Positions 33,880 through 42,853 of a stretch of DNA of 64,000 nt are shown in pieces. The stretch is from Clostridiaceae bacterium Marseille-Q4145 (GTDB lineage: Bacteria; Bacillota; Clostridia; Lachnospirales; Lachnospiraceae). The notes below the pieces were generated by a model, which saw only the letters and a list, made by a program, of their open reading frames with translations, did no database searches and had not been told where the DNA came from. A program made the translations under genes and the position numbers. The stretch's first letter is position 1. Each line of letters starts with the position of its first letter. The stretch spans positions 372,001-436,000 of the forward strand of contig JAGTTP010000002.1 of the NCBI GenBank assembly GCA_018223365.1, given 5' to 3'.

Positions 33880-33901
33880 AAATGCAAATAAATTTGCATT
33901 T
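33880..33901 (-). terminator. AT-rich hairpin after the first araC gene
   Basis: AAATGCAAAT and ATTTGCATTT form a 10-base stem with a 2-base loop, about 90 bases after the araC stop. It is AT-rich and lacks a clear U run, so it may be a weak terminator or a binding site. The rest of the 240-base gap 33751-33991 shows only the promoter listed separately. Confidence 0.4.
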
Positions 33902-33991
33902 TTCTCACTTTCGCTCATTATATCATCCACACATAAAATCAAATACATAGTACTGTAAAATCAAAGTAAATATTTCGATCAACAGAACCTT

Positions 33992-34792
33992 TTATGACAA
34001 CATCTCTTTCACACAAGTACTCCGATAATCACTTGGTGATATTTTATATCTTTCTTTAAATACTCGGTTAAATGTTCTCTGACTTTCAAATCCACTATCC
34101 AGACAAATATTTGTAATAGAATCACTCGTATTTTCCAAACGATGGCATGCATAGTTCAGCCTTGCATCGTTAAGATATTGATTAAAGTTTCTATGGAATG
34201 TCTTGGAAAAGAGTCTGGATAAAACATATTTGCTCACGCCCAGGTCTTTTGCCATCTCTTCCAGCGAAAACTTCTTCTTGAAATTTGCTGATATATAGGA
34301 AACTGTCTGATAAATAAGATCGTTGCTCCCCACACTGCTCTTTTCTACCAAATTTAATTTTCCTATGCAGCGTGCCAACACAATTTGAAGATATGCCTGT
34401 GCAACAGTAATATCCGACTGTTCTGTCTCTAAAATTGCATTTATAACCCTATATACCTCCAGTTCAACCTTTTCCGCTTTGATGATTGGGTATTCAGGAG
34501 CCATGGATTGCATGATATCTGCAAATTTGGCTATCGTAAATGGCGATGCAATCAGATAAGTCGCTTTATTTACACCGGGTGTCAGTACCTGATAGTGATG
34601 AATAACATCCGGAAATACAAAACCTATATCTCCTTTTTCCATATGGTATAGTTCCTGTCCGACACCAAGTTCTAATGATCCACTTGTTACACAAACGATC
34701 TCCAGTGCATTATGAAGATGTGGTTCAATATGTTTTGACTTCCTATTTATTGCTATAATCTCCTCTTTTGTGTCAACATATTTTAACTGCAT
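33992..34792 (-). CDS. AraC-family transcriptional regulator (cupin sensor)
   Basis: Residues 1-150 form an AraC-type cupin (HIEPHLHNALEIVCVTSG, then FVFPDVIHHYQ). The last ~100 residues are the double helix-turn-helix: FSLEEMAKDLGVSKYVLSRLF and SITNICLDSGFESQRTFNRVFKERY. The ATG at 34792 follows GGGGAG by 6 bases and gives 266 residues; a longer frame to 34846 overlaps its own promoter. Candidate targets are the phosphatase gene downstream or the lactose genes. The effector is unknown. Confidence 0.88.
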   Translation of the reverse strand: MQLKYVDTKEEIIAINRKSKHIEPHLHNALEIVCVTSGSLELGVGQELYHMEKGDIGFVFPDVIHHYQVLTPGVNKATYLIASPFTIAKFADIMQSMAPEYPIIKAEKVELEVYRVINAILETEQSDITVAQAYLQIVLARCIGKLNLVEKSSVGSNDLIYQTVSYISANFKKKFSLEEMAKDLGVSKYVLSRLFSKTFHRNFNQYLNDARLNYACHRLENTSDSITNICLDSGFESQRTFNRVFKERYKISPSDYRSTCVKEMLS

Positions 34793-34817
34793 GAAATACT
34801 CCCCTTTGCAACATTTG

Positions 34818-34846
34818 TCTATATCTTCTTTCGATTTGGCAAGCAA
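34818..34846 (-). promoter_or_regulatory. Promoter of the first araC gene
   Basis: Minus-strand TTGCTT (34841-34846), 17 bases, TATAGA (34818-34823), about 25 bases before the start codon. It is back to back with the TATAAT of the small gene on the other strand. Confidence 0.5.
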
Positions 34847-34901
34847 TCCTTTTACACCTATCTTATAATCAACTTGTAAATAAGGAAAGGAGGAATTGCA
34901 A

Positions 34902-34979
34902 ATGAGTAATCTAAAAAAATATCTGAATGACCTTTTAGTATTCTACACTGAATATTTTGAACATCCATACCATGTATAA
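34902..34979 (+). CDS. Small gene of 25 codons between araC and the group II intron
   Basis: The frame reads MSNLKKYLNDLLVFYTEY and ends FEHPYHV. The ribosome binding site is excellent (AAAGGAGG, 8 bases before the ATG), better than many real genes nearby. A TATAAT at 34864-34869 provides a -10, though the -35 is weak. The peptide is amphipathic and aromatic, with no signal or span. It ends 9 bases from the intron 3' end. Without the intron it would be followed at once by the bidirectional-looking terminator now at 36899-36942, making a self-contained transcript of about 150 bases. Function unknown. Confidence 0.5.
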   Translation: MSNLKKYLNDLLVFYTEYFEHPYHV

Positions 34980-34987
34980 ATGCCGAA

Positions 34988-36891
34988 ATCGAGTAGGAGG
35001 GAGTGATTAGCTCCCGTCCTCTCACACCACCGTGCGTACCGTTCGGTACACGGCGGTTTCAATAGTTGACGTGCACCGACTGATAAGCTGTGGCTAAATC
35101 GTAGAAGCCACCGTTTATCAGTCTTTCTTTTGTCATGGCTTTCTTAACTGTTGTCAGATTCGCACAATACCATTGTCCTCTTCGGCAGTTTGCTGCCATG
35201 TTCGCATAGTATTCGTGTACTCCCATCTTTATCAGATTTCTTTTCTTTGTTCTTGGAAGTTTCCACTGTTTCCATATACACATGCGTATTCTGTGATAGA
35301 GCCATCCGTTGATATCTTCAATGTTGCTCCTCATACTTGCTATTCCGTAATAGTTCAGCCATCCTCTTGCATATACCTTGATTTTCTCAAGGCTTGGTTT
35401 GATTGACTGACATCGTTTACGGGAAGACAACTCCTTCAGTCTGGACTTAAACTTCTTCCATGACTTCGGATGAACTCGGACATAAATGCCTTTTCCGTTC
35501 CTTCCCAATGCAAAGCCAAGGAATTTAAAATTTCGGATTGCAAATACGCTGACCGTACGACTCTTTTCTCGGTTGACTATAAGTTTCAGCCTCTCCTCAA
35601 GATATTTTGTACTGCTTTCCAAGAGTCTCTCAGATGCTCGCTTGCTCTTTGCAAGAAGCACAATGTCATCTGCATATCTTATGCATGGAACACCTCTTTT
35701 CAAGAATTCTTGGTCAAACTCATTGAGGTAGACATTTGCCAACAATGGTGATAGATTCCCACCTTGTGGTGAGCCTTCCTCTGTGTCAATGACTACTCCG
35801 TTTTCCATTACACCGCTTTTCAGGTAGCGCTTTATCAACTGTACTACACGTTCATCTTTTACATTCTTTCGGAGAAGATTGATGAGAATTTCGTGATTAA
35901 GAGTATCGAAGTACTTTGTCAAGTCAAGGACTACAGCAAATGTATAGCCTTGTTCGGTATACTCCTTAACCTTAAGTATTGCGTCTTTTGCACTTCTGTT
36001 CGGACGATAGCCATAGCTGTCCTCTGCAAACAGCGGTTCATAGATTGGCACTAACTGTTGGGTTATTGCCTGTTGAAGTGTACGGTCTACCACTGTTGGT
36101 ATGCCAAGCTTTCGCACACCACCATCTGGTTTGGGAATCTCAACTCGTCTTACTGGAGACGGAGTATACTTTCCACGATAAATGCGGTCGGTTATCTCTT
36201 GTTGATGCTCCTTTAGATATGGAAGAGCCTCTTCAATGGTCATGCCATCAATTCCTGGCGCTCCCTTGTTTGCCTTAACTCTCTTATACGCTCTGTTAAA
36301 GTTATCTTTATACAGTATCGCTTCTAAAAGTCTCGGCTGTGCACTGTCTCTTTCTTTCCATATCCGATTGAATGACCTAGACGCTTTCACATACCCTTCA
36401 TGTTCCGCATTATCTCTTTGCGAACAGCCATTGTTTTCAATGTTTTCTGCCATAGACGGTCATTCCTCCTTTCTCGGTCATACTCAAGACTCCTACTGAT
36501 TCGGTCCTTCACCTCTCGGCTACTATGACCTCTGCTGACTTCTATGCGTTCAGCATTGCTTTATGCAATGATTACCTCTTTCAAGGCATACCGCACAGAC
36601 CTCCCCGGGTACCACACGTTTCTTCCTCTCCATCCATCTGCCTCATTTATCATACATGATTCCGTGTAGTTATTGGGCTTTGACTTGACTTGTAGCCTTA
36701 CCCTCATGCATAACCTTATATGAGATTTCTGTTCGTCAGACCAGAGATTTGCCCGTGGTTAGTCTGTTCCCACATCCGGCTTCCTTTAGATTCCACCTCA
36801 CGATGGACACCCTTGCCTTCGGCTATATCCTTCCCACTACCGGGCGGATTCGGGACTTTAACCCGTTAGAAACGTGCGCCGCCGGGCGCAC
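34988..36891 (-). mobile_element. Group II intron, apparent class C, inserted behind a terminator
   Basis: On the minus strand the element starts GTGCGCCC at 36891, the usual group II 5' end, and ends near CTACTCGAT at 34988 (boundary good to a few bases). A domain V hairpin lies at 35027-35056 (CCGCCGTG / CACGGTGG arms), followed by a domain VI stem (GGGAG / CTCCC). The 560-base 5' portion (domains I-IV start) is non-coding structure; the maturase ORF lies in domain IV. The 5' flank is the T run of the permease terminator, the typical target of class C introns. Total about 1,904 bases; it appears complete. Confidence 0.88.
35059..36453 (-). CDS. ltrA: Group II intron reverse transcriptase/maturase
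   Basis: An intron-encoded protein of 464 residues. It has reverse transcriptase blocks (GAPGIDGMT, VRRVEIPKPDGGVRKLGIP, FAVVLDLTKYFDTLNH, GSPQGGNLSPLLANVYLNE) and the catalytic YADD in RYADDIVLLAKS (about residue 265). The maturase X domain follows (WLNYYGIA). No C-terminal HNH endonuclease is visible, as expected for class C. Start ATG 36453 has AGGAGG 12 bases upstream. No frameshift or missing block, so it may be active. It supports splicing and target-primed insertion of the host intron. Confidence 0.95.
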   Translation of the reverse strand: MAENIENNGCSQRDNAEHEGYVKASRSFNRIWKERDSAQPRLLEAILYKDNFNRAYKRVKANKGAPGIDGMTIEEALPYLKEHQQEITDRIYRGKYTPSPVRRVEIPKPDGGVRKLGIPTVVDRTLQQAITQQLVPIYEPLFAEDSYGYRPNRSAKDAILKVKEYTEQGYTFAVVLDLTKYFDTLNHEILINLLRKNVKDERVVQLIKRYLKSGVMENGVVIDTEEGSPQGGNLSPLLANVYLNEFDQEFLKRGVPCIRYADDIVLLAKSKRASERLLESSTKYLEERLKLIVNREKSRTVSVFAIRNFKFLGFALGRNGKGIYVRVHPKSWKKFKSRLKELSSRKRCQSIKPSLEKIKVYARGWLNYYGIASMRSNIEDINGWLYHRIRMCIWKQWKLPRTKKRNLIKMGVHEYYANMAANCRRGQWYCANLTTVKKAMTKERLINGGFYDLATAYQSVHVNY

Positions 36892-36898
36892 AAGAAAA

Positions 36899-36942
36899 AA
36901 GCATTGCCTCATCAAACACTGATCAGACAACGCTTTTTCCTG
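36899..36942 (-). terminator. Terminator of the lactose permease gene (intron insertion site)
   Basis: A long stem (AAAAAGC..TTG.CT.ATCA pairing with TGAT.AGGCAATGC) with a short loop ends in TTTTTT on the minus strand, six bases after the permease stop. The group II intron begins three bases past the T run. Confidence 0.85.
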
Positions 36943-36948
36943 TCAATT

Positions 36949-38346
36949 CTAATTTATGTCTAATGCATCTGTTACTTCATCTGCAGCAATTCCTTTTTCT
37001 GCTTTCAGTTTTTTATTTGTATCTTCTACATTCATTCTTGAAAGTACAAACATAATCAATACATCAAAGATTAACGGAAGCCAAAGATACATGAACTGCA
37101 TCATATCAAGTGCAGACTGTGGCTGAGTTGCATTTGTTCCGACATATCCACTGAACTCAAGCATCCATCCAACAACAGCGGTTCCAATACCTCCACCGAT
37201 TTTTACACCAAGAGAAGTACAAGAGTACATCGTTCCATCAATTCTCTTTCCCTGTGTAAGATAAGTGTATTCAGAGCAGGATGCAATAACAGCATTCATA
37301 TCTCCCTGCCATGGTCCCTGACCTAAGGCTGCAAGAGCTGTAAACGCCATCATCAGCGGAACACTACCCATATATCCGGCAACAACAACAAGTGCTCTAC
37401 CGATGACTGCTAAGACGTAACCTCTTAAGTTCAGTTTATACATACCTTTCCACTTACCAACTAATGTCGGTGTGAAAATCAGGGCAATGATCAGTGGAAT
37501 ATTTACTGCCCATGCAAATTGTCCAAACAAATTCTTATTTTTCAGTACCCATGTCATGTAATAAATGCCAGCTCCAATCATGGCACCATATAACTGCTGT
37601 AAAATATATGTTCCACAAATCATCATGTAATATTTGTTTTTGACAAGAAGCTTGAATGCCTGTACCATTCCGTACTTTTCATTATCATTCTTTACTTCTC
37701 CTTCATTAAGTTCTTCCTCCGGAAGTTCCTTAACAGAAAGTGCTGAAATCGTATTTACGACCAGACCAATGATTGCATAGATAATAGCAACCGTTCTCCA
37801 TGCCGCAGCATCTCCACCACATTTATCTACAAATCCAACTGTAACCGCCTGAATCAGAAGACTTGTTGAAAATGCAAAAATAAAACGGTAAGATCCCATC
37901 TGTACACGCTCTTTGCTGTTCTTTGTAATCAGTGACGTAAGTGCTGAATAAGCAATATTGTTTGCTGTATAAAACACACCATTTAACAGTGTATAAGAAA
38001 TAAAGAACCATGCATATTTAGCCGTTGTTCCCAAACTCACCGGTACTGCAAAGCAGCCGACCAGCGTAATGGCACAACCAATATATCCGTATAGCATCCA
38101 AGGCTTTGCTTTTCCCATTTTACTGTGTGTTTTGTCGATCATTGATCCAAAGAATATATCCGTAAAGCCATCAAATAATTTTGATACAGCAATCAGTGTA
38201 CCTACTACACCTGCAGCAAGCCCTACTGAATCCGTCAGATAGACCATCATAAAGGAGGTCAGGAACGCATAGACTACATTGCCTGCAATATCACCTGAAC
38301 CATATCCAATTTTGTTATACCATTTCAAATACTTTTTTTCTTCCAT
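36949..38346 (-). CDS. GPH-family sugar:cation symporter (lactose/galactoside permease)
   Basis: A 12-span carrier of 465 residues in the glycoside-pentoside-hexuronide family (LacS/MelB/XylP). Family marks include KIGYGSGDIAGNVVYAF at the start, the cation-site region IDKTHSKMGKAKPWM (loop 2-3, about residue 66) and FTALAALGQGPWQGDMNA. The C-terminal tail is short, so it lacks the IIA domain of streptococcal LacS. It lies 60 bases after lacZ in the same direction and brings in the substrate of that enzyme. The exact sugar is inferred from the neighbour. Confidence 0.9.
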   Translation of the reverse strand: MEEKKYLKWYNKIGYGSGDIAGNVVYAFLTSFMMVYLTDSVGLAAGVVGTLIAVSKLFDGFTDIFFGSMIDKTHSKMGKAKPWMLYGYIGCAITLVGCFAVPVSLGTTAKYAWFFISYTLLNGVFYTANNIAYSALTSLITKNSKERVQMGSYRFIFAFSTSLLIQAVTVGFVDKCGGDAAAWRTVAIIYAIIGLVVNTISALSVKELPEEELNEGEVKNDNEKYGMVQAFKLLVKNKYYMMICGTYILQQLYGAMIGAGIYYMTWVLKNKNLFGQFAWAVNIPLIIALIFTPTLVGKWKGMYKLNLRGYVLAVIGRALVVVAGYMGSVPLMMAFTALAALGQGPWQGDMNAVIASCSEYTYLTQGKRIDGTMYSCTSLGVKIGGGIGTAVVGWMLEFSGYVGTNATQPQSALDMMQFMYLWLPLIFDVLIMFVLSRMNVEDTNKKLKAEKGIAADEVTDALDIN

Positions 38347-38406
38347 CGAATTTCTTTGCTCCTCATCTTCATTGCACTTAGAATCTCAATATGTCTAACC
38401 GTATGA

Positions 38407-41400
38407 TTATCCCTTTACATACGGTATCAGGGTAAACTGGAACCGGAATAATACATCATCAAATCGGTACTGATCCAATACAACCGGACCACAACTGTTA
38501 GAACCAATGCCATTTAATGCGTAGTCAACGCAAAATACTATACTATCTGATTCTGTCAGTTCATAATTATGCGTTTTCTTCTCAAGTTCTTCCTGCGTAT
38601 AATAAGAAGCATTGAATGAGAAAGCATTTTCCGCGGATACCACAATTCCATATCGACTGTTGTTAAGCTCTACATATTCACAATCATAATGGCTTCCATT
38701 TTCCTGTGGGCGAATATAATCTTCATGCAAATCATCTACATTTGCCTGATACAAACCGTGGCTCGCAGCCTGATGTTTGTCACAATAGCTTTCCTGTGGT
38801 CCCATTCCAAAGTATCGTGCAGCTGAAAGTTTTTTATCCAGGAACATCCTCACACCAAATCTTGGCAGGTCCGGGAATTCATCATCTTTTGTTACTGCAA
38901 TATCTGCATCGATCTTTCCAGCAGCTTCTATTTTCCATGTGATCGTCACATCAAGAATCTTCTGTACTGTCTCTGCCACAACGGCCGCATGGCTTGTAAT
39001 TTTCACACCATGTTTTTCCTGCACGACCTCTGTCGTGTAGGCTCTTGTATAAGCTTTATCATAGTGGGCTTTCTTCCATTCAGACTTGATGTACATATCG
39101 TTATCTGTTGGAGCTCTCCAAATATTTAATTCCATCGGATGGTTCAAGTATTCCCGCCCTGCGAATTTCATCTCTGTAAAGAGTGCAGTACGTTTGTCTA
39201 TGGTATAAGTAAATTCACGCCCCTTGATATGAATCTGTGTATCATTTTCATTTACCTGCAATTCAGAGTCCACTGCTGTTTTTTGTAGCCATTTCTCAGC
39301 AAGTTTACATTTTGCACCATCTTTGCTTACCTCAATTTCATCAAATCCAAGAATATGGTCTTCAGCCAACAGTGGCAATTCCTTTTTCAGATGGTAAATA
39401 AATTTTAAATAACATTTTCCATTCTCTGGTATATTGACCTTCAGGTTTGTTTTTCCTTCTCTGTGTGGTGCCACAGAAAATTCCGGAAGTTTACCTTTAC
39501 CTATCACAAGACCGTCCTGTGTCAATTCATAACTGATCTTCACATAATCTTTCAAGTCATCAAAATCCATGTAGTTATGAAGCACCAGTTCTCCGCTTTC
39601 TTTGTTATAGGAAATAACTCTTGCCGGGCGATAAACATTCTTGTATTCCAAAAGTCCTGTATGTACCGTTCTGTCCGGATATACTAATCCATCCATACAG
39701 AAGTTGCCATCATGAATTTCTTCGCCATGGTCGCCCCCATAAGCATAGATTGTCTTTCCATTCTCAGCAGTTCCATGAGCAATCGCATGGTCACACCATT
39801 CCCAGACAAAGCCGCCGCACATTTTATCATTATCCTGAATCATCTGGAAGTAATCTTCAAAATCTCCAGGTCCGTTTCCCATGCTGTGACAGTACTCTAC
39901 CAAAAGGAAGGGTTTGCTTCCATCTTTATCCAGATATTCCTGAATTTCGGAAAGCGCTGGGTACATCCGGCTGTACACATCCAGATTGCTGTAATCATAT
40001 GTTTCATCATAATTACGATATCTTGCACTCTCATATTGTGTGATGCGGTATGGGTCAAATTTCTTTGTCCATTCCAGTACTTTTTCAAAGTTGCAGCCAT
40101 ATGCACTCTCATTTCCCATTGACCACATAACAATACAGAAACGGTTTTTGTCGCGTTCCACCATGAGTTTCACACGATCAACGATGGCCTTTTCCCATAC
40201 TGGATCGTCGGCAATCTTTTCATTCCACCGCTTAAATCGATTGTAATCGGTGTCTTCTTTTCTGTAGAGCATAAATGGACCATGAGCTTCAATATCTGCT
40301 TCATCTATCACCATAAATCCATACTTGTCACACATTTCATAGAAAAATGGTGCGTTCGGATAGTGGCTGGAACGAATCGCATTAAAATTATGCTGCTTCA
40401 TTAACGTAAGATCGGTTGTAATCTGTTCCATACTGATTGTAAATCCAGTAACTGGATCGGAATCATGTCGATTGACACCACGGAATTTAATCTTCTGTCC
40501 ATTTAAATAAATAACCTGGTCTTTCATCTCTATCTTTCTTAATGCAATGTGGTCTACAATTACTTCATTCTCTGTTTCAAAAATCAGTTTATATAGATAT
40601 GGATTTTCTGTATTCCAAAGTTCCGGACTTGCGATTTCTAATACAGCTGTTCCTTCTTCAGCAATACTTCCTAGTGCTACAACTGCTCCGGTTCTATCTT
40701 CAATCGAAATTTTTACATTTAACGGAGAGTAGAATTTCATTTCAATTTCTACTTTCGCAATCATATCCTCAATTCTTGTTTTAATATGATAATCACTGAT
40801 TGCCTGTTTTGGGCGTTTCAAAATGTACACATCCCGGAAAATACCACTCATACGGAATTTGTCCTGATCTTCCAAATAAGAACCATCACACCATTTCATG
40901 ACCAACACTGCCACCGTATTCGTTCCATCCTGAAGTACATCGGTAACATCAAACTCACTGGTCATATGTGAAACCTGGCTGTATCCTATATAAGAGCCAT
41001 TGATCCATACATAAAAGCAACTGTCTACTCCTTCAAAGTTCAAAAAAGCTTTTGATGCTTTCTCATCTCTACTGTACTCAAAATTATGTACATAGGCTCC
41101 ACACGGAATATCCTGTGGCACATATGGCGGATCAAACGGAAATGGATACCGGATGTTTGTATACTGGTGTGTATCATATCCAGCCATCTGCCATACACTT
41201 GGAACCTGAATCTCATCAAAATTTTCTGTATCATAATTCTTCTCAAAGAAAGAATCCTGAATGTCATAGATGCTGTTAAAATACTGGAATTTCCAAGTTC
41301 CATTCAATAACTGCATACGATCTGACTCTTCTCTGTGTTCCACCAAGTTATCCATTCTTCTGGATGCCGGAATATAATAGGCTCTGGCTGGCATTGTGTT

Positions 41401-41445
41401 TTCGTGCAGTACGCTTAAATTCTCATAATAACGTGGTACAATCAT
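38407..41445 (-). CDS. lacZ: Beta-galactosidase, glycoside hydrolase family 2
   Basis: A LacZ-type enzyme of 1012 residues that hydrolyses lactose and related galactosides in the cytoplasm (no signal peptide). All five domains fit: sugar-binding jelly roll (about 30-190), immunoglobulin-like domain, TIM barrel, second Ig-like domain and the large C-terminal beta domain with RFGVRMFL and YFGMGPQESYCDKH. The acid/base Glu is in WSMGNESAYG (about 445) and the nucleophile Glu in VEYCHSMGNGPGD (about 517). ATG at 41445 follows AAGGAG. It is divergent from an AraC-type regulator that probably controls it. Confidence 0.96.
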   Translation of the reverse strand: MIVPRYYENLSVLHENTMPARAYYIPASRRMDNLVEHREESDRMQLLNGTWKFQYFNSIYDIQDSFFEKNYDTENFDEIQVPSVWQMAGYDTHQYTNIRYPFPFDPPYVPQDIPCGAYVHNFEYSRDEKASKAFLNFEGVDSCFYVWINGSYIGYSQVSHMTSEFDVTDVLQDGTNTVAVLVMKWCDGSYLEDQDKFRMSGIFRDVYILKRPKQAISDYHIKTRIEDMIAKVEIEMKFYSPLNVKISIEDRTGAVVALGSIAEEGTAVLEIASPELWNTENPYLYKLIFETENEVIVDHIALRKIEMKDQVIYLNGQKIKFRGVNRHDSDPVTGFTISMEQITTDLTLMKQHNFNAIRSSHYPNAPFFYEMCDKYGFMVIDEADIEAHGPFMLYRKEDTDYNRFKRWNEKIADDPVWEKAIVDRVKLMVERDKNRFCIVMWSMGNESAYGCNFEKVLEWTKKFDPYRITQYESARYRNYDETYDYSNLDVYSRMYPALSEIQEYLDKDGSKPFLLVEYCHSMGNGPGDFEDYFQMIQDNDKMCGGFVWEWCDHAIAHGTAENGKTIYAYGGDHGEEIHDGNFCMDGLVYPDRTVHTGLLEYKNVYRPARVISYNKESGELVLHNYMDFDDLKDYVKISYELTQDGLVIGKGKLPEFSVAPHREGKTNLKVNIPENGKCYLKFIYHLKKELPLLAEDHILGFDEIEVSKDGAKCKLAEKWLQKTAVDSELQVNENDTQIHIKGREFTYTIDKRTALFTEMKFAGREYLNHPMELNIWRAPTDNDMYIKSEWKKAHYDKAYTRAYTTEVVQEKHGVKITSHAAVVAETVQKILDVTITWKIEAAGKIDADIAVTKDDEFPDLPRFGVRMFLDKKLSAARYFGMGPQESYCDKHQAASHGLYQANVDDLHEDYIRPQENGSHYDCEYVELNNSRYGIVVSAENAFSFNASYYTQEELEKKTHNYELTESDSIVFCVDYALNGIGSNSCGPVVLDQYRFDDVLFRFQFTLIPYVKG

Positions 41446-41531
41446 AAATAACGCTCCTTCAATACATATACTTTTTTGTTCCCCTACAAAAAATCCTGTC
41501 TTTTACTTTTATATTTACATTTCTTTATTAT

Positions 41532-41559
41532 GTTATATATAGCTTATGATAAAATGCAA
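41532..41559 (-). promoter_or_regulatory. Candidate lacZ promoter
   Basis: Minus-strand TTGCAT (41554-41559), 16 bases, TATAAC (41532-41537), some 90 bases before lacZ. The AT-rich divergent region 41446-41639 would also hold the regulator's sites; no clear repeat stands out. Confidence 0.42.
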
Positions 41560-41579
41560 AACATGTCTATGAATTGAAT

Positions 41580-41608
41580 TAGACAAAATATGCACTAAAT
41601 GATACAAT
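41580..41608 (+). promoter_or_regulatory. Promoter of the divergent araC gene
   Basis: TAGACA (41580-41585), 17 bases, TACAAT (41603-41608), 32 bases before the start codon at 41640. Confidence 0.58.
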
Positions 41609-41639
41609 AACAAAAAAAGTAGGAAAGAGGTGATGTCAT

Positions 41640-42503
41640 ATGTACATGAACACCGGTTATTTGAACCATTCACATATGGATTTCAAAGATAAAAGTCATC
41701 CGTTGATTGTAGGAAGCTGTGGTACTTATCGTCTTTCCAGCCATCCTAAGCTTCCTACCTACCGTCCAAGGGGACGTCTGGATTATCAGATTATATATAT
41801 CACTGCTGGTTGTGGGCATTTTCATTTTGATAATGTCAATAACGAAATGATTGTTCCAGCCGGTAACATTGTACTTTACAGACCGAAAGAACTTCAGAAA
41901 TATGAATATTATGGAGATGATAAAACAGAAGTATACTGGATTCACTTCACAGGGAGCAATGTAAAAAATATCTTGCGTCAATATGGATTTCCAGATAAAG
42001 AACGTATCTTTCAAGTTGGTACATCTAAGGAATATGAACAGCTTTTCAAACGTATTATCATCGAACTTCAACGCTGTCAGGATAATTACGAAGAAATGCT
42101 TGCTCTTTTGCTGCGTCATCTTCTGATTAGCTTCCACCGGGAACTGGCCAGAGAACACATCTTGAAAAATGAATATCTTGATCATGAGATGGATAACGCT
42201 GTTACCTTTTTCAGTGAAAACTACAATCAAAATATTAATATTGACGATTATGCGGCCTCACGAGGCATGAGTGTCAGCTGGTTTATCCGAAATTTCAAAA
42301 AATATACCGGTTCCACGCCAATGCAATTTATTGTGGGAATCCGTATCAACAATGCTCAGATGTTACTTGAAACAACAACGTATTCTATCAATGAGATTTC
42401 TAAGATTGTCGGATATGATAACCAGCTTTATTTCAGCCGGCTTTTTCACAAGCTGAAAGGATATTCGCCCAGAGAATATCGAAAAATAAGAAACAAATTC
42501 TAA
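41640..42503 (+). CDS. AraC-family regulator of the lactose genes
   Basis: 287 residues. The N-terminal cupin reads LDYQIIYITAGCGHFHFDN and IVPAGNIVLYRPKE, typical of sugar-sensing AraC proteins of Firmicutes. The C-terminal domain has both helix-turn-helix units (INIDDYAASRGMSVSWFIRNFKKYTG and SINEISKIVGYDNQLYFSRLFHKLKGYSPREYR). ATG at 41640 follows GAGGTG by 6 bases. It is divergent from lacZ-permease, the usual arrangement for an activator of that operon, and ends in a terminator. Confidence 0.9.
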   Translation: MYMNTGYLNHSHMDFKDKSHPLIVGSCGTYRLSSHPKLPTYRPRGRLDYQIIYITAGCGHFHFDNVNNEMIVPAGNIVLYRPKELQKYEYYGDDKTEVYWIHFTGSNVKNILRQYGFPDKERIFQVGTSKEYEQLFKRIIIELQRCQDNYEEMLALLLRHLLISFHRELAREHILKNEYLDHEMDNAVTFFSENYNQNINIDDYAASRGMSVSWFIRNFKKYTGSTPMQFIVGIRINNAQMLLETTTYSINEISKIVGYDNQLYFSRLFHKLKGYSPREYRKIRNKF

Positions 42504-42538
42504 AATACAGAGGATGTAAAAATCTGACTCACGCCAAA

Positions 42539-42590
42539 AGAGGATGCCACCGAATCAAAGCAGATTACGTGACATCCTCTTCTTTTTATT
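42539..42590 (+). terminator. Terminator of the lac-side araC gene
   Basis: AGAGGATGCCAC (42539-42550) pairs with GTGACATCCTCT (42569-42580), one mismatch, followed by TTCTTTTTATT. Confidence 0.8.
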
Positions 42591-42594
42591 AATG

Positions 42595-42806
42595 CTATTT
42601 TATGAATTCAATCGAATAGTAATACATGTACTCATTATCGGTATCTATATGCTCCCCTGTAATTTTTAGAGAAAAAACATACCCATCGAAGGTAGAATAT
42701 GCTTTTTAAGCCTGTCTAGTTTGCCAGATAAACGAAAGAGCTTATATAACCGTATTCTTCCAGTGTCAGAGTTTCATTTCCTATCATAAACGTCCGAATA
42801 CTTCTG
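42595..42806 (-). pseudogene. Decayed gene remnant
   Basis: Two fragments in different minus-strand frames can be read: an upstream part containing TFMIGNETLTLEEYGYISSF, closed by a TAG, and a downstream part reading AYSTFDGYVFSLKITGEH and ending YYYSIEFIK with TAG at 42595-42597. No start codon with a ribosome binding site is seen. Both pieces look like protein rather than random translation and one frameshift would join them. The family is not recognised. It marks the right edge of the accessory island. Confidence 0.35.
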
Positions 42807-42814
42807 CACAAAAA

Positions 42815-42838
42815 ACGCCTGCGGTTACCCGCAGACGC
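42815..42838 (-). terminator. Terminator of the pyrH-rseP operon
   Basis: A GC-rich 10-base stem with one G-U pair (GCGTCTGCGG / CCGCAGGCGT, loop of 4) and TTTTTT follow the rseP stop by 16 bases on the minus strand. Confidence 0.88.
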
Positions 42839-42853
42839 TCTCATTTTCATTTC

